Shown here: positions 8,330 through 16,984 of the stretch, in pieces
How the letters are laid out: every line of letters starts with the position of its first letter
Numbering within the stretch: position 1 is the stretch's first letter
Assembly: GCA_002733205.1 (NCBI GenBank)
Contig: NVUW01000004.1
Location: 420,539-484,538, forward strand
From: Thalassobium sp.
GTDB taxonomy: Bacteria > Pseudomonadota > Gammaproteobacteria > Pseudomonadales > Oceanobacteraceae
DNA: 64,000 nt
Direction: 5' to 3'
Program-made: the position numbers and the translations under genes
The notes under the pieces: generated by a model
The model's input: only the letters and a program-made list of their open reading frames with translations
What the model was told of the DNA's origin: nothing
The model's database searches: none

Positions 8330-9991
8330 TCAGAAATCATCCGGCGAACGTAAACCGGCGCCCAGCTCATCCACATCCGGTTCCAGCCCCGCAGCACCAA
8401 CCCCGTCGAGCCTGCCGTTCAGGGTTGGTAAGCGCACACTGAACTGCACGCCACGGATATCCAGCGGCATAAAACTGAGCAGGTCGGCTTTGCGCCCACT
8501 CAGGCTGATCAGCCATTGCGGCTGCGCCGGATTGTGTGGATCAAACCACTGACTTGTACCTTCTTCCATCGTCAGTCGGGCGACCTGTGGTTGGCTGGTG
8601 CTGCTGATTTCAATACTGTGCAGACGCTTGCCCGGGCTCAGCTGCCACTGCTTTGCGGCCTCTTCGTTGCTGTCAGCCAGGCGTACCAGCGGTTCACCCG
8701 CGCTATTCAACTCGACGTCCAGATTCAGGTTCTGCACTTCGCCACCAGCCAGTTCCAGTCGCAGGTGATAGCGTTCGTGGTGGTTGTGAATATTGTCGAA
8801 GCCGATATCACCATCAAAACCCTGCACAATTTGTTGGGCAAAATACAGCCCCAGCCCTTTGCCGTTGTGTTCACGCGCGCGACGGGTGGAAAAACCCAGT
8901 TGGAAAATCTGCTCGCGCGCTTCGTCACTGATATGCGGGCCACGGTTGTACACGCTCACACATAAACATTGCTGCGCTTCCCACAGGCGAATAGCGATGG
9001 GGGCAAAACGACTTTTATACTGACGTTTAGTGGCAAAAAACTGGGCATTGCGCAGCAGGTTTTCCAGCAACAAAACAATATGGTTGGCATTGCCCAGCAA
9101 ATCATCGCAGGCATGCAGTTCAATACGGTACAGACCCTCACTGTCGGTCAGCAATAACGGCAGCGGTTGTTTTGCCAGCGCCTGAGAATCGTATAAAAAC
9201 GCCGGCTCCGGATTGCCCTGCTCATCGCATAGGGTGACGCCCAGATGCAGCGTCAGCGTATCCACTAACGCCCGCTGCGGATCGAACGTTGGCAGCATTG
9301 GCAATTCATTCAATGACGTGCCTTGTAACTCCGCCTGAAACAGTAATTCTTCACAGCGGCTGACGTTAGCGCCGATGTGCAGCGCCATATTGTCGGTGGT
9401 GGATAAATCGAGCAAATCCCACAAATAACGCATGCCCACCAGCGCCTGCTGATACAGCAGCGCATTATTACCCTGCTCATCCGGCAGACTGTGACTGGCG
9501 GCGTAGGTTAAAGCTGACTGTACCTTATCGAACGAAATAACACCGTTATGGCGAACCTCGGCCGCGATGCTTTTAAAGTGCAGGTATTTTTCGTCGTACT
9601 CCATATATTCCAGCAGTTTATCGCTGATAAAGAGTTTCAGTTTGTCGGTATGACTGGCCGAGGTCTGCGCCCGCTGCTGCAGCTGACGTTTGCTGTTCCA
9701 TAATTGTTGCAGACTGGCTTTGACCTTTTGCTGCTGGCGGGAAAAGTGTTTGAAATCCAGCCAGGCAAGTATTAAAAAACCGCCAAATGCGGCGATAAAA
9801 TACTGGGCATTGAAGACAACCGCCGGAATTTTCAGACTGTCCACCAGCCCCGGCGATAGCAACAGCAAGGCGTAAAAAAGCAGTAATTTAGCGGCTAATA
9901 AGGTGCGCCACGGATAACGGATACTGAAGATAAATTTATCGCCGCGGTCTTCCTTCTGCAGAGTCTCTTCCGCTCTGTTGCTGTCTTTCAT
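8330..9991 (-). CDS. Atypical membrane histidine kinase with C-terminal extension
   Basis: 553 residues. Two predicted membrane helices (about 30-48 and 58-78) with almost no periplasmic loop are followed by a coiled coil (80-115), a helical region (115-250) and a GHKL ATPase domain. N-box (ENLLRNA, 310-316), G1 (NRGPHIS, 349-355) and G2 (GKGLGL, 377-382) are intact. I see no canonical H-box (HExxxP); H148 in AEVRHNG is the nearest candidate phospho-acceptor. About 140 residues follow the ATPase domain, which is unusual. It lies 36 bp downstream of the response regulator gene, so the two form an operon. With so little extracytoplasmic sequence it probably senses a membrane or cytoplasmic signal or a partner protein. 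Confidence 0.8.
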   Translation of the reverse strand: MKDSNRAEETLQKEDRGDKFIFSIRYPWRTLLAAKLLLFYALLLLSPGLVDSLKIPAVVFNAQYFIAAFGGFLILAWLDFKHFSRQQQKVKASLQQLWNSKRQLQQRAQTSASHTDKLKLFISDKLLEYMEYDEKYLHFKSIAAEVRHNGVISFDKVQSALTYAASHSLPDEQGNNALLYQQALVGMRYLWDLLDLSTTDNMALHIGANVSRCEELLFQAELQGTSLNELPMLPTFDPQRALVDTLTLHLGVTLCDEQGNPEPAFLYDSQALAKQPLPLLLTDSEGLYRIELHACDDLLGNANHIVLLLENLLRNAQFFATKRQYKSRFAPIAIRLWEAQQCLCVSVYNRGPHISDEAREQIFQLGFSTRRAREHNGKGLGLYFAQQIVQGFDGDIGFDNIHNHHERYHLRLELAGGEVQNLNLDVELNSAGEPLVRLADSNEEAAKQWQLSPGKRLHSIEISSTSQPQVARLTMEEGTSQWFDPHNPAQPQWLISLSGRKADLLSFMPLDIRGVQFSVRLPTLNGRLDGVGAAGLEPDVDELGAGLRSPDDF

Positions 9992-10027
9992 TGCTGCTCC
10001 GTTTATAAGTCTTCAGCGGCTTTTATC

Positions 10028-10843
10028 TCAGGCCGGTGCTTTCCATAAATAGGCGCCTTCGGCACCAAAGGTGGCAATACCCTGCCCGGCTTTACACAGA
10101 TTCATAAATTCGTCTTCGTTACCGTGGGCCAGTGCCAGCGATTTACGCAGTGTTTTAATATGCTGACGGTAATTGGCGTAGGAAAACTTTTCCAGATCGG
10201 CATCCAGCCATTCCGCCATTTGCAGCGTGGTGACCGGGCGTGGCGATGCTTCGACTAAAAAGCGCAGAATTTTGCGCGGCGTCGGTGCCAGAGGCCGGGT
10301 CTGATTGGCCGGGTTCATTAATTTCTGACCTTTCCACCACACTTCCCAGCTGACCAGATCAATGCGTAATTCACCGCTGACTAACTGTGATTTTTTATTC
10401 GCCGCCGGGGTCAGACTCTGGCGCAGCAGGGCTTTCATGCGCCACAGCAAAACACCGTCGATGTTGCGCTGATGCTTGGCGATAAAATCCTGGGTAACGC
10501 CCTGTTCAAAGGCTTTCTGTTCGATACCGGTGCCGGAATGTTCCGATAAAAAAACGATCGGCAACGCCGGCCATTTTTTTAACAATGCCCGCGACACACT
10601 GAAGCCGCCGTCATCATTACCGTTCAGGCTGGCGTCGAGAATCGCGATATGCGGCGCATCGGCGTCATCGGTCTGACTGATACGCGCCAGCGCCGCCTCT
10701 GAAAACTTAAACACCTCAAGCTTATTGTGCTCAGCGTCCGGCAGGTCGGCTTCGGCGCCCGGTGCAAAATCGGTGCGTTCCAGCAAGGCCCGGAACTTGT
10801 CGATCCAGTGGCTCTGATCTTCAACCCAGAAAATTTTGATCAT
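10028..10843 (-). CDS. Response regulator, REC plus winged helix
   Basis: 271 residues. The receiver domain has the acidic pair Glu8/Asp9, phospho-acceptor Asp70 (AILDASLNG), Ser100 and Lys123 all in place, so phosphorylation chemistry is intact. The start FWVEDQSHW is divergent from OmpR/PhoB paralogues. After a linker, residues ~155-270 form an OmpR-like winged-helix domain (APTPRKILRFLVE, NYRQHIKTLRKSL). First gene of the regulator-kinase operon, with 174 bp of shared intergenic DNA separating it from the divergent membrane/vWA genes, which are its most likely targets. Confidence 0.85.
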   Translation of the reverse strand: MIKIFWVEDQSHWIDKFRALLERTDFAPGAEADLPDAEHNKLEVFKFSEAALARISQTDDADAPHIAILDASLNGNDDGGFSVSRALLKKWPALPIVFLSEHSGTGIEQKAFEQGVTQDFIAKHQRNIDGVLLWRMKALLRQSLTPAANKKSQLVSGELRIDLVSWEVWWKGQKLMNPANQTRPLAPTPRKILRFLVEASPRPVTTLQMAEWLDADLEKFSYANYRQHIKTLRKSLALAHGNEDEFMNLCKAGQGIATFGAEGAYLWKAPA

Positions 10844-11017
10844 TTTTCCCTCCCAGCTATGCCGAGCATATCACCAGCCGCCGTCCGTGAAGACGCCCGG
10901 ACACAACCGACGCGACAGAAATCACATTCTTCTCACCGATTTTTCACCGGCATCACGCAATCTGTATTCATCGGCTCTCCGCAGCCACTATTTTCCGAGC
11001 AACACGAGGACAGAATC

Positions 11018-12574
11018 ATGAATGACCTACTCACTCTCTGGTCCGCCAATACCGCTGTATCCGCCGCGATCTGGCTGGTGCTGGCGATGACCCTGCTGTA
11101 TTTCGGCCGCAATCCGGCACACCGTATTCTGCTGACCGGCGGTCACGGCCTGCGCCATGTACTGCGCATGGCCAGTCGCGCATTGAGCCAACTGGAACGC
11201 CACCTGACCAAGCGTAACCGCGAAGTGTTACTGGCCGCCGCGCGCAACGATGCCGAACGCCGTATCGAACGCGAGTTTGCCCGTATCCAGACCCTGGTTG
11301 CACGCGATTTATCCGGCTACCCGGCACTGCACCGCCAGATCAGCACCGCCATCGACAGTGTCGAGAACAGCTATCGGGAATCCGGCGACAGCGCGCCGCT
11401 GCCTCCGGCCTGGGGTGAAGTGGTGAATACCATTGCCGCACTGCCCAGCCATGGCGATCCGGCGGTTGCGAAGATTCTGAGCAATATTAAAGACGCGGTG
11501 CACGACACCCATAAAGAAACCCTGAAAACCTGGCAGACCAGTGCCGACCAGCGCCATAAATTGCTGGCCAAAATGCAGCCCGAATGGCGCACGCTGAACG
11601 GCAAAATGGACGAAGTGGCACGCACTATCGATAACCTCGATAACCGCACCCACCAGCTCGACAAGCAAATGCAGCAGTATGAAGAAGTGCGTCGTGGTGA
11701 AGATGCCGCCGTGCGCAGCCTGACCTCCAGCTCGCTGACCCAGTTTTTTATCGCCGGTCTGGTACTGGCCATCGCCCTGCTCGGCGGCCTGATCAACTTC
11801 CAGCTGATTGCCATGCCGATGTCAGAAATGGTGGGTGGCACCAGTTATATCGGCAGCGTGAAAACGTCGGACATTGCCGCGCTGGTGATTATTCTGATTG
11901 AAATTGCGATGGGTCTGTTTTTGCTGGAATCACTGCGCATTACCCGCCTGTTTCCGATCATCAGCAGCATGGATGATCAGATGCGCCGCCGCATGATGAT
12001 TATCAGCCTCAGCATCCTGTGCATTCTGGCGGGTATCGAAGCCTCACTGGCCTATATGCGTGACCTGCTGGCACTGGATAAAGAAGCCCTGCAGCAATCA
12101 CTGAGCATGGCAGCGAATGCCTCCGGTTTGGCGGCCAGCAATGCGGAATTCCGCTGGATTCCATCCATCGGGCAAATGGTGATGGGCTTTATCCTGCCGT
12201 TTGCGCTGGCCTTTATCGCCATCCCGCTGGAGTCCTTTATTCACTCGCTGCGCACCGTGCTGGGTCTGGCATTGGTCGCGGTGATCCGTCTGGTCGCCAT
12301 TGCCGCCCGTCTGCTCGGCAATCTGGCCGGTCACAGCGCCACCCTGCTGACCCACGCCTACGACCTGCTGATCATGCTGCCGTTAAGCATCGAGCGCCTG
12401 CTCAGCCGTAAGCGCGAAGCAGCAACTGCGGTGCAGTTTGATGACAGCCAGACCACCGACGAGCTGGCCGATGCCATCCCGGATGTGGCTGCCGAAGAAA
12501 AACGCAGCCGTAAAAGCCGCAGCAAAAACAACAGCAACAGCACCAGCGGCGACGCGGCTGTAGCCGTCGCCTGA
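11018..12574 (+). CDS. Polytopic coiled-coil membrane protein of unknown function
   Basis: 518 residues from the ATG at 11018, preceded by GAGGAC. One N-terminal helix (about 12-29) is followed by a long, mostly helical soluble region (40-235) with heptad-like spacing at 160-230, then five hydrophobic helices (about 240-262, 284-305, 327-347, 383-408, 412-432) and a Ser/Lys/Asn-rich cytoplasmic tail. I recognise no named family. It is co-directional with, and 18 bp before, the vWA lipoprotein gene, and divergent from the response regulator. A scaffold or envelope-sensing role is possible, but nothing in the sequence proves it. Confidence 0.75.
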   Translation: MNDLLTLWSANTAVSAAIWLVLAMTLLYFGRNPAHRILLTGGHGLRHVLRMASRALSQLERHLTKRNREVLLAAARNDAERRIEREFARIQTLVARDLSGYPALHRQISTAIDSVENSYRESGDSAPLPPAWGEVVNTIAALPSHGDPAVAKILSNIKDAVHDTHKETLKTWQTSADQRHKLLAKMQPEWRTLNGKMDEVARTIDNLDNRTHQLDKQMQQYEEVRRGEDAAVRSLTSSSLTQFFIAGLVLAIALLGGLINFQLIAMPMSEMVGGTSYIGSVKTSDIAALVIILIEIAMGLFLLESLRITRLFPIISSMDDQMRRRMMIISLSILCILAGIEASLAYMRDLLALDKEALQQSLSMAANASGLAASNAEFRWIPSIGQMVMGFILPFALAFIAIPLESFIHSLRTVLGLALVAVIRLVAIAARLLGNLAGHSATLLTHAYDLLIMLPLSIERLLSRKREAATAVQFDDSQTTDELADAIPDVAAEEKRSRKSRSKNNSNSTSGDAAVAVA

Positions 12575-12592
12575 ATCAGAGGAGTGACGATT

Positions 12593-13258
12593 ATGAATAG
12601 CTTCAAACGCTTGGTTGCCACCGCCGCTCTGCCCCTGAGCTTACTGCTCAGTGGCTGCGACGAACCAGCCCCACAGAATAAAGCGGTCTACCTGCTGATC
12701 GACACCTCGGGCACCTACACCCAGGAGCTGAACAAAGCACAGGCCATTCTCAACTACCTGCTGGCCAACCTCGACAGTGGCGACTCCATTGCCGTGGCCC
12801 GTATCGACAGTGGCAGTTTCAGCGAGAAAGACATCATCGCCAAAACCACTTTCGATATGCGCCCCAGCACCGCCAATGATCAGAAACGCCAGTTCAAGCT
12901 GGCCATGGATGAGTTCGCCGCCAACCTGAAAAAAGGCAGCGCCAATACCGATATCACCGGCGGTGTGCTGCAGGCCACGCAATATCTGAACGAAACCGGT
13001 GCCGGTAATAAATACGTCTTTATTTTTTCCGATTTAGAAGAGGATTTACCCCATGATCACATTAGAAACTTTCCAATTAGTCTGGATAACATTCACGTGG
13101 TTGCTCTCAATGTCACTAAGCTACGCAGCGATAACATTGACCCGCGGGACTACCTCAACCGACTCGCAAATTGGCAGCACCGGGTCATAGAAGGTGGCGG
13201 TGACTGGCGCGTGATTAACGATCTGGAACGTATGGATAAGCTGATTGTTGCCAATTAA
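12593..13258 (+). CDS. vWA-domain lipoprotein
   Basis: 221 residues. A lipoprotein signal ends in LLLSGC (Cys22); the residue after Cys is Asp, the inner-membrane retention signal of enteric bacteria. The mature protein starts a von Willebrand A fold at VYLLIDTSGTY with the MIDAS motif Asp37-x-Ser39-x-Thr41; a TDITGG segment and FSDLEED supply the other expected metal-site positions. AGAGGAG at 12578-12584 favours the ATG at 12593. Probably cotranscribed with the preceding membrane protein, whose periplasmic surface or a shared ligand may be its partner. A strong terminator follows. Confidence 0.8.
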   Translation: MNSFKRLVATAALPLSLLLSGCDEPAPQNKAVYLLIDTSGTYTQELNKAQAILNYLLANLDSGDSIAVARIDSGSFSEKDIIAKTTFDMRPSTANDQKRQFKLAMDEFAANLKKGSANTDITGGVLQATQYLNETGAGNKYVFIFSDLEEDLPHDHIRNFPISLDNIHVVALNVTKLRSDNIDPRDYLNRLANWQHRVIEGGGDWRVINDLERMDKLIVAN

Positions 13259-13304
13259 TAATCATGGTTAAGAACTCATCTTCTCTCAATAAGTTCTCCC
13301 CCTT

Positions 13305-13327
13305 GCCGGCCTCAGTGCCGGCTTTTT
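13305..13327 (+). terminator. Rho-independent terminator after the vWA gene
   Basis: A 6-bp GCCGGC/GCCGGC stem with a CTCAGT loop is followed directly by five T. Confidence 0.75.
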
Positions 13328-13397
13328 ATGCAGCTTATCTCTGCCTGCGGCGCCGCTGCTGTTATGATCGGCACACTGCCACGCAACGAAAAACGCC

Positions 13398-14195
13398 ATG
13401 AGCACCAAAGACACCGATACCCGCCCCGACCGTAATTTTGACGATCTGGCCGCACGCTTTGCCCGCACCATTTACGCCACACCCAGAGGCCAACTGCGGC
13501 TGATGGCGTTACGTGCCGATTTTGCTGATCTGAAGATTACACTGCAGGACGCTAGCGTACTGGATATCGGCGGCGGCCAGGGGCAGTTCAGTCTGGAGCT
13601 GGCGCAACAGGGAGCACAGGTCAGTCTGTGTGATATTTCCGCCGAAATGCTGCAGCTGGCGCGCGATCAGTTTGCCGCTCAGCAACTGCCGCTAACGGTA
13701 AAGCAGTGTGCACTGCAGGACGTGGCCGCAGAATTTCCGCAATCCTTCGATATTGTGCTTAATCATGCGGTACTGGAGTGGCTGGAAGATCCCTTTGCCG
13801 CACTGCCATTGCTCGCAGAGCGGGTAAAACCCGACGGCTGGTTATCACTGATGTTTTATAACCTGCATGGCCATCAATTCCGCCAGTTAATGAACGGCCG
13901 CACCCATGCTCCACAGTCGGCCAACCCGCGTTTGCGCGATGAAGGCAATGCGCCGCAACACCCCCTCGACCCGGATACCATCGAACAGGCGCTGAATACC
14001 CTCGGCTTTAACGTGGAGCGCTGGCGCGGCATTCGTTGTGTGCACGATCATATGCATCAGAAAATCCGTGACCGCATTGGTCAGGACGCGGTGAATAAAG
14101 CCGATCTCGAATTCGGAACGCTGCAGCCCTACCGGCAGTTTGGACGCTATGTGCATTTTCTGGCGCGTAAACAGCAACCCTACGTCAGCGCGTAG
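13398..14195 (+). CDS. cmoM: tRNA 5-carboxymethoxyuridine methyltransferase CmoM (SmtA)
   Basis: 265 residues. RNFDDLAARFARTIYATPRG near the start closely resembles the N-terminus of E. coli CmoM, followed by the SAM motif VLDIGGGQGQFS, the acidic motif LCDISAEM and the family-typical HAVLEWLEDP and SLMFYNLHG segments. CmoM methylates cmo5U34 to mcmo5U34 in tRNAs reading family boxes. It is slightly longer than the enteric enzyme (261). The stop codon overlaps the convergent binding-protein gene by 11 bp. Confidence 0.9.
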   Translation: MSTKDTDTRPDRNFDDLAARFARTIYATPRGQLRLMALRADFADLKITLQDASVLDIGGGQGQFSLELAQQGAQVSLCDISAEMLQLARDQFAAQQLPLTVKQCALQDVAAEFPQSFDIVLNHAVLEWLEDPFAALPLLAERVKPDGWLSLMFYNLHGHQFRQLMNGRTHAPQSANPRLRDEGNAPQHPLDPDTIEQALNTLGFNVERWRGIRCVHDHMHQKIRDRIGQDAVNKADLEFGTLQPYRQFGRYVHFLARKQQPYVSA

Positions 14196-14937
14196 CTTCC
14201 CGCAGCAGGCGTATTAATTCAGGTCCCAGCGGGTGTGTTCGGTTAACGTAAAGTACATGCGGAAAGGTCGCGATAATACTGTCTGAAAACTGCAGATGCT
14301 CCCTGCCCAGGCCATGCTGCGTTGCGTAATACCAGCCAGTATCTTCAACAGTAAGCACATAATCTACCCGTCCTTCTGCCAGCATCTGAATACCCTGCTC
14401 AATGCTATTTACGAACACCATATTCATACCAGCTTTAACAAAAGGAGTGACATAAGCACTGCTGGAATCGGAGCGGATGGTAGCAAGGGAGCTATCCCGC
14501 AGTTCGCTTAAGGTCTGCCAGGAAAACCCTCCACTCTTACGTTGGCGGAATAGCCCCATACGAATAGCCGCAGGAGCAACAATAACCACCTCTGCATGCG
14601 GGCTGCCTATTTTGGGAGGAAAAAAGCTCGCCAGCCAAGCCGCCGTCTGGTTGACTTCCATCGGGGCTCGGGCCGGAGGTAAAAATTCAGCAATAGCACG
14701 CCAGCCATAAGGCTGCAAAATGCGGTTAAGTCTGACGAAAGACAAGCCATCAGCAACGCTGCCTGAACTGGTAAAGGGCGGATACTCAATAGCCAAGACC
14801 TGAATACGTGTTACCGCATCATTCATGACTTCTTTATTATCAATTGTGTCATCCGCACTTCTAGCAGACGGCGTCAGAGTCAGCAGACCCGCAACCAACG
14901 CCAGTGATGGTATAAATCGACTCATAGACAGGTGCAT
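14185..14937 (-). CDS. Periplasmic substrate-binding protein (SBP_bac_3-like)
   Basis: 250 residues with a signal peptide ending near ARSADD. The rest resembles the two-lobed family 3 solute-binding fold used by amino-acid ABC systems and stand-alone sensors (VLAIEYPPFTSSG, later GRVDYVLTVEDTGWYY). No ABC permease or ATPase lies nearby, so it may be one of the orphan members common in marine gammaproteobacteria. GGAG seven bases before the ATG at 14937 decides the start; a second ATG at 14925 is possible. The ligand is unknown. Confidence 0.75.
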   Translation of the reverse strand: MHLSMSRFIPSLALVAGLLTLTPSARSADDTIDNKEVMNDAVTRIQVLAIEYPPFTSSGSVADGLSFVRLNRILQPYGWRAIAEFLPPARAPMEVNQTAAWLASFFPPKIGSPHAEVVIVAPAAIRMGLFRQRKSGGFSWQTLSELRDSSLATIRSDSSSAYVTPFVKAGMNMVFVNSIEQGIQMLAEGRVDYVLTVEDTGWYYATQHGLGREHLQFSDSIIATFPHVLYVNRTHPLGPELIRLLREATR

Positions 14938-15099
14938 AGAATTCTCCGCAAGCCAGATACATATACCAATAACCGTTAGGGCAACAAGCACACTGCTTGT
15001 ATCAGACAGCAATAACGCTGAGTTGAAACTTCATGGCGCTCATTGCACTTACACCTCAGTCTGCGTCTAATAACACCCAATTTCAACAATACTAAATTG

Positions 15100-15627
15100 A
15101 TGATGAAACTATTAATCAGCGCCTGTCTGATGGGCCAACCGGTGCGCTACGATGGCCGCGCCAACGACGACAAGACCGACAACTTCCGCCACCAGTTACA
15201 GCGTTGGCAAGAGGCGGGGATTCTGATTCCTGTTTGTCCTGAAGTCGCCGGAGGTTTGCCAACGCCCCGTCCGGCTGCGGAAATTGATCAGGGAGATGGT
15301 GAGGCAGTTTTGCAGGGCAAAGCGCGCATCATTTCACGCGACACAGAAGATTTTACCCGCGAGTTTATCGATGGCGCTCAACAGGCATTGGCCTGCGCGC
15401 AGCGCCACGGTGTGATTGCGGCATTGCTGGCGGCACGCTCACCGTCCTGCGGCAGTGACGGTATTTATAACGGTGAGTTTAATGCCACACTGCGTGAAGG
15501 TATGGGCGTAACGGCAGCCCTGCTGAGCAAGCACGGTATTCCCTGCTTCAGCCCGGAAAAGTTTCCTGACCTGCTGCAATGGCTCAGACAACAGAATAAA
15601 ACATTCGCGCAGCAATTTATTGATTAA
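15100..15627 (+). CDS. DUF523 family protein
   Basis: 175 residues starting MMKLLISACLMGQPVRYDG, the conserved opening of DUF523 (YbbK-like). Other family blocks are visible: PVCPEVAGGLPTPRPAAE and ARSPSCGSDGIY, with conserved cysteines suggesting a metal- or Fe-S-related site. The biochemical role is not established. Two adjacent ATG codons (15100, 15103) lack a clear ribosome-binding site. Confidence 0.85.
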   Translation: MMKLLISACLMGQPVRYDGRANDDKTDNFRHQLQRWQEAGILIPVCPEVAGGLPTPRPAAEIDQGDGEAVLQGKARIISRDTEDFTREFIDGAQQALACAQRHGVIAALLAARSPSCGSDGIYNGEFNATLREGMGVTAALLSKHGIPCFSPEKFPDLLQWLRQQNKTFAQQFID

Positions 15628-15645
15628 TCATAAGGTCATCTCACT

Positions 15646-16074
15646 ATGCCCCGCTTAATTACTTCGCGCGTATCTCTCCGGCCAGTGCTTGTTTGCCTTC
15701 TGTTTTTATCGGCGGCTTTTCCAGCCCAGGCTTTTTTAAATACTCAGATTTATCAGGCAGGCAAAGACAGCCAGGGATTACGCCTTGGCTGGCATAACGA
15801 AAATCCGGATTTTTTCTGGCGCACGTATATCGGCATTCAGCAGGATGCCCGCTACGCCGGTGATTATTATGCCGCCACTGGAGCTGACTGGGTAATTCCT
15901 GTGCCCGGCACACTGTCGACGGTCTTTATTGGCCCACGACTGCAGCTTGATGCCGATAAAGTAGCGGGGATTCACGCGGGTTTTACTCTGTTTAAAGCTT
16001 TTGAGATGGGCTGGCAACGCGATGTGAAAAACCAGAAGACGCAGATGTATGCAGGATTAAACTGGAGTTTTTGA
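15646..16074 (+). CDS. Small exported protein, possible outer-membrane barrel
   Basis: 142 residues with a signal peptide (hydrophobic 13-29, cleavage after AQA). The mature part alternates polar and hydrophobic residues and ends in AGLNWSF; a C-terminal Phe after such strands is typical of outer-membrane beta barrels. I recognise no family. It is 18 bp after the DUF523 gene with AAGGTC upstream of the ATG, so the two are probably cotranscribed. Confidence 0.65.
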   Translation: MPRLITSRVSLRPVLVCLLFLSAAFPAQAFLNTQIYQAGKDSQGLRLGWHNENPDFFWRTYIGIQQDARYAGDYYAATGADWVIPVPGTLSTVFIGPRLQLDADKVAGIHAGFTLFKAFEMGWQRDVKNQKTQMYAGLNWSF

Positions 16075-16199
16075 TTGGCTTCAGAAACTGCAAACAGCGT
16101 CAGGACACAACGACAACTATGGATCAGCGAACGGAATATGTATGGCTTATTTTGCATTACCCCGTTCATACTTCGACTGCTTCGCGCTCAGTACGAACG

Positions 16200-16376
16200 G
16201 TGTTTTATGTGAGACACACCGTGCGATCGGTGTTTTATGTGAAACACGCTGTGCGTACATGTTTTATATGAGACACACCGTGCGATCGGTGTTTTATGTG
16301 AGACACGCTGTGCATACATGTTTTATGTGAGACACACCGTGCGATCGGTGTTTTATGTGAGACACGCAGTGCGTAC
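16200..16376. repeat. 59-bp tandem repeat, three copies
   Basis: Three direct copies with an exact 59-bp period lie at 16200-16258, 16259-16317 and 16318-16376. Each unit splits into a 30-bp half (GTGTTTTATGTGAGACAC then ACCGTGCGATCG) and a related 29-bp half (same start, then GCTGTGCGTAC). Copies differ by only a few substitutions. Overlapping inverted repeats run through the unit, such as ACACCG/CGGTGT and ACGC/GCGT. There are no unique spacers, so this is not a CRISPR. Confidence 0.9.
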
Positions 16377-16701
16377 GGTGTTTATATTTCACTCATATTA
16401 TCCGTTCGTCCTGAGCAGTGAGGCACGAACGTGTCGAAGGACTCGTCGATCCTTAGCCTGTCGAAGGAAGCCTGCCCTTCGGCCTACGCGCTCTCCGTTC
16501 GCTGGCGCTTGCAGCGGACTAAATTGCTCCTGGCAATTTGTCGAACCTGAGGAGACTGTCCGTATCATCCTGATACTCACCCTGCGGGCTACGCATTAAT
16601 TCGTTCCCGACGAATTAATCTCACCTCCGTCGCTTAACGGCGGATACGATAATTTACTGCGTGTGATTTATTTCGGATGCTTCGGACGAAGCTTTAAGAA
16701 A
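16377..16701. other. Non-coding, hairpin-rich spacer before the tRNA genes
   Basis: No convincing gene is present. The segment 16400-16475 has the CGTTCGTCCTGAGC and GTCGAAGGA strings of the dispersed 'CTTCGAC...CTCAGGACGAAC' repeats seen in many proteobacterial genomes. Several perfect inverted repeats follow: AAATTGC/GCAATTT (16521-16539), GTATCA/TGATAC (16562-16576), ATTAATTCGT/ACGAATTAAT (16595-16619) and GCTTCG/CGAAGC (16679-16692). Confidence 0.6.
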
Positions 16702-16778
16702 TGGCGCGCTCGGGAGGATTCGAACCTCCGACCGCCTGGTTCGTAGCCAGGTACTCTATCCAGCTGAGCTACGAGCGC
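16702..16778 (-). tRNA. tRNA-Arg(ACG), copy 2 (distal)
   Basis: 77 nt on the minus strand including the encoded CCA. A 7-bp acceptor stem (GCGCTCG/CGAGCGC), TTCGAAT T-loop and an anticodon loop CTACGAA give anticodon ACG (read as ICG). It is identical to the copy at 16829-16905, which lies 50 bp upstream in transcription order. Confidence 0.97.
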
Positions 16779-16828
16779 GCATCAGGTATAACAATTCACG
16801 AAGGGGCATTCTGTCTTAGGGGAAAGAA

Positions 16829-16905
16829 TGGCGCGCTCGGGAGGATTCGAACCTCCGACCGCCTGGTTCGTAGCCAGGTACTCTATCCAGCTGAGCTACG
16901 AGCGC
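16829..16905 (-). tRNA. tRNA-Arg(ACG), copy 1
   Basis: 77 nt, identical to the gene at 16702-16778, with encoded CCA, cloverleaf arms and loop CTACGAA (anticodon ACG). It is probably part of one transcript with tRNA-Ser(GCT) upstream. Confidence 0.97.
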
Positions 16906-16984
16906 GCATCGTGGGGCGCGTATTATAGGGAGTCAGTGCTAACTGTCAACGCTTTTAATACACATCTGCGGGAGCAGAAAAACG

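Noticed and set aside
10028..10843. Assignment to the marine dedicated sortase (PdsR) system
   Set aside because: The vWA and kinase partners are suggestive, but no sortase or OmpA-like gene is present and the proteins differ in layout.
16200..16376. CRISPR array
   Set aside because: The repeats are contiguous with no variable spacers and no cas gene is near.
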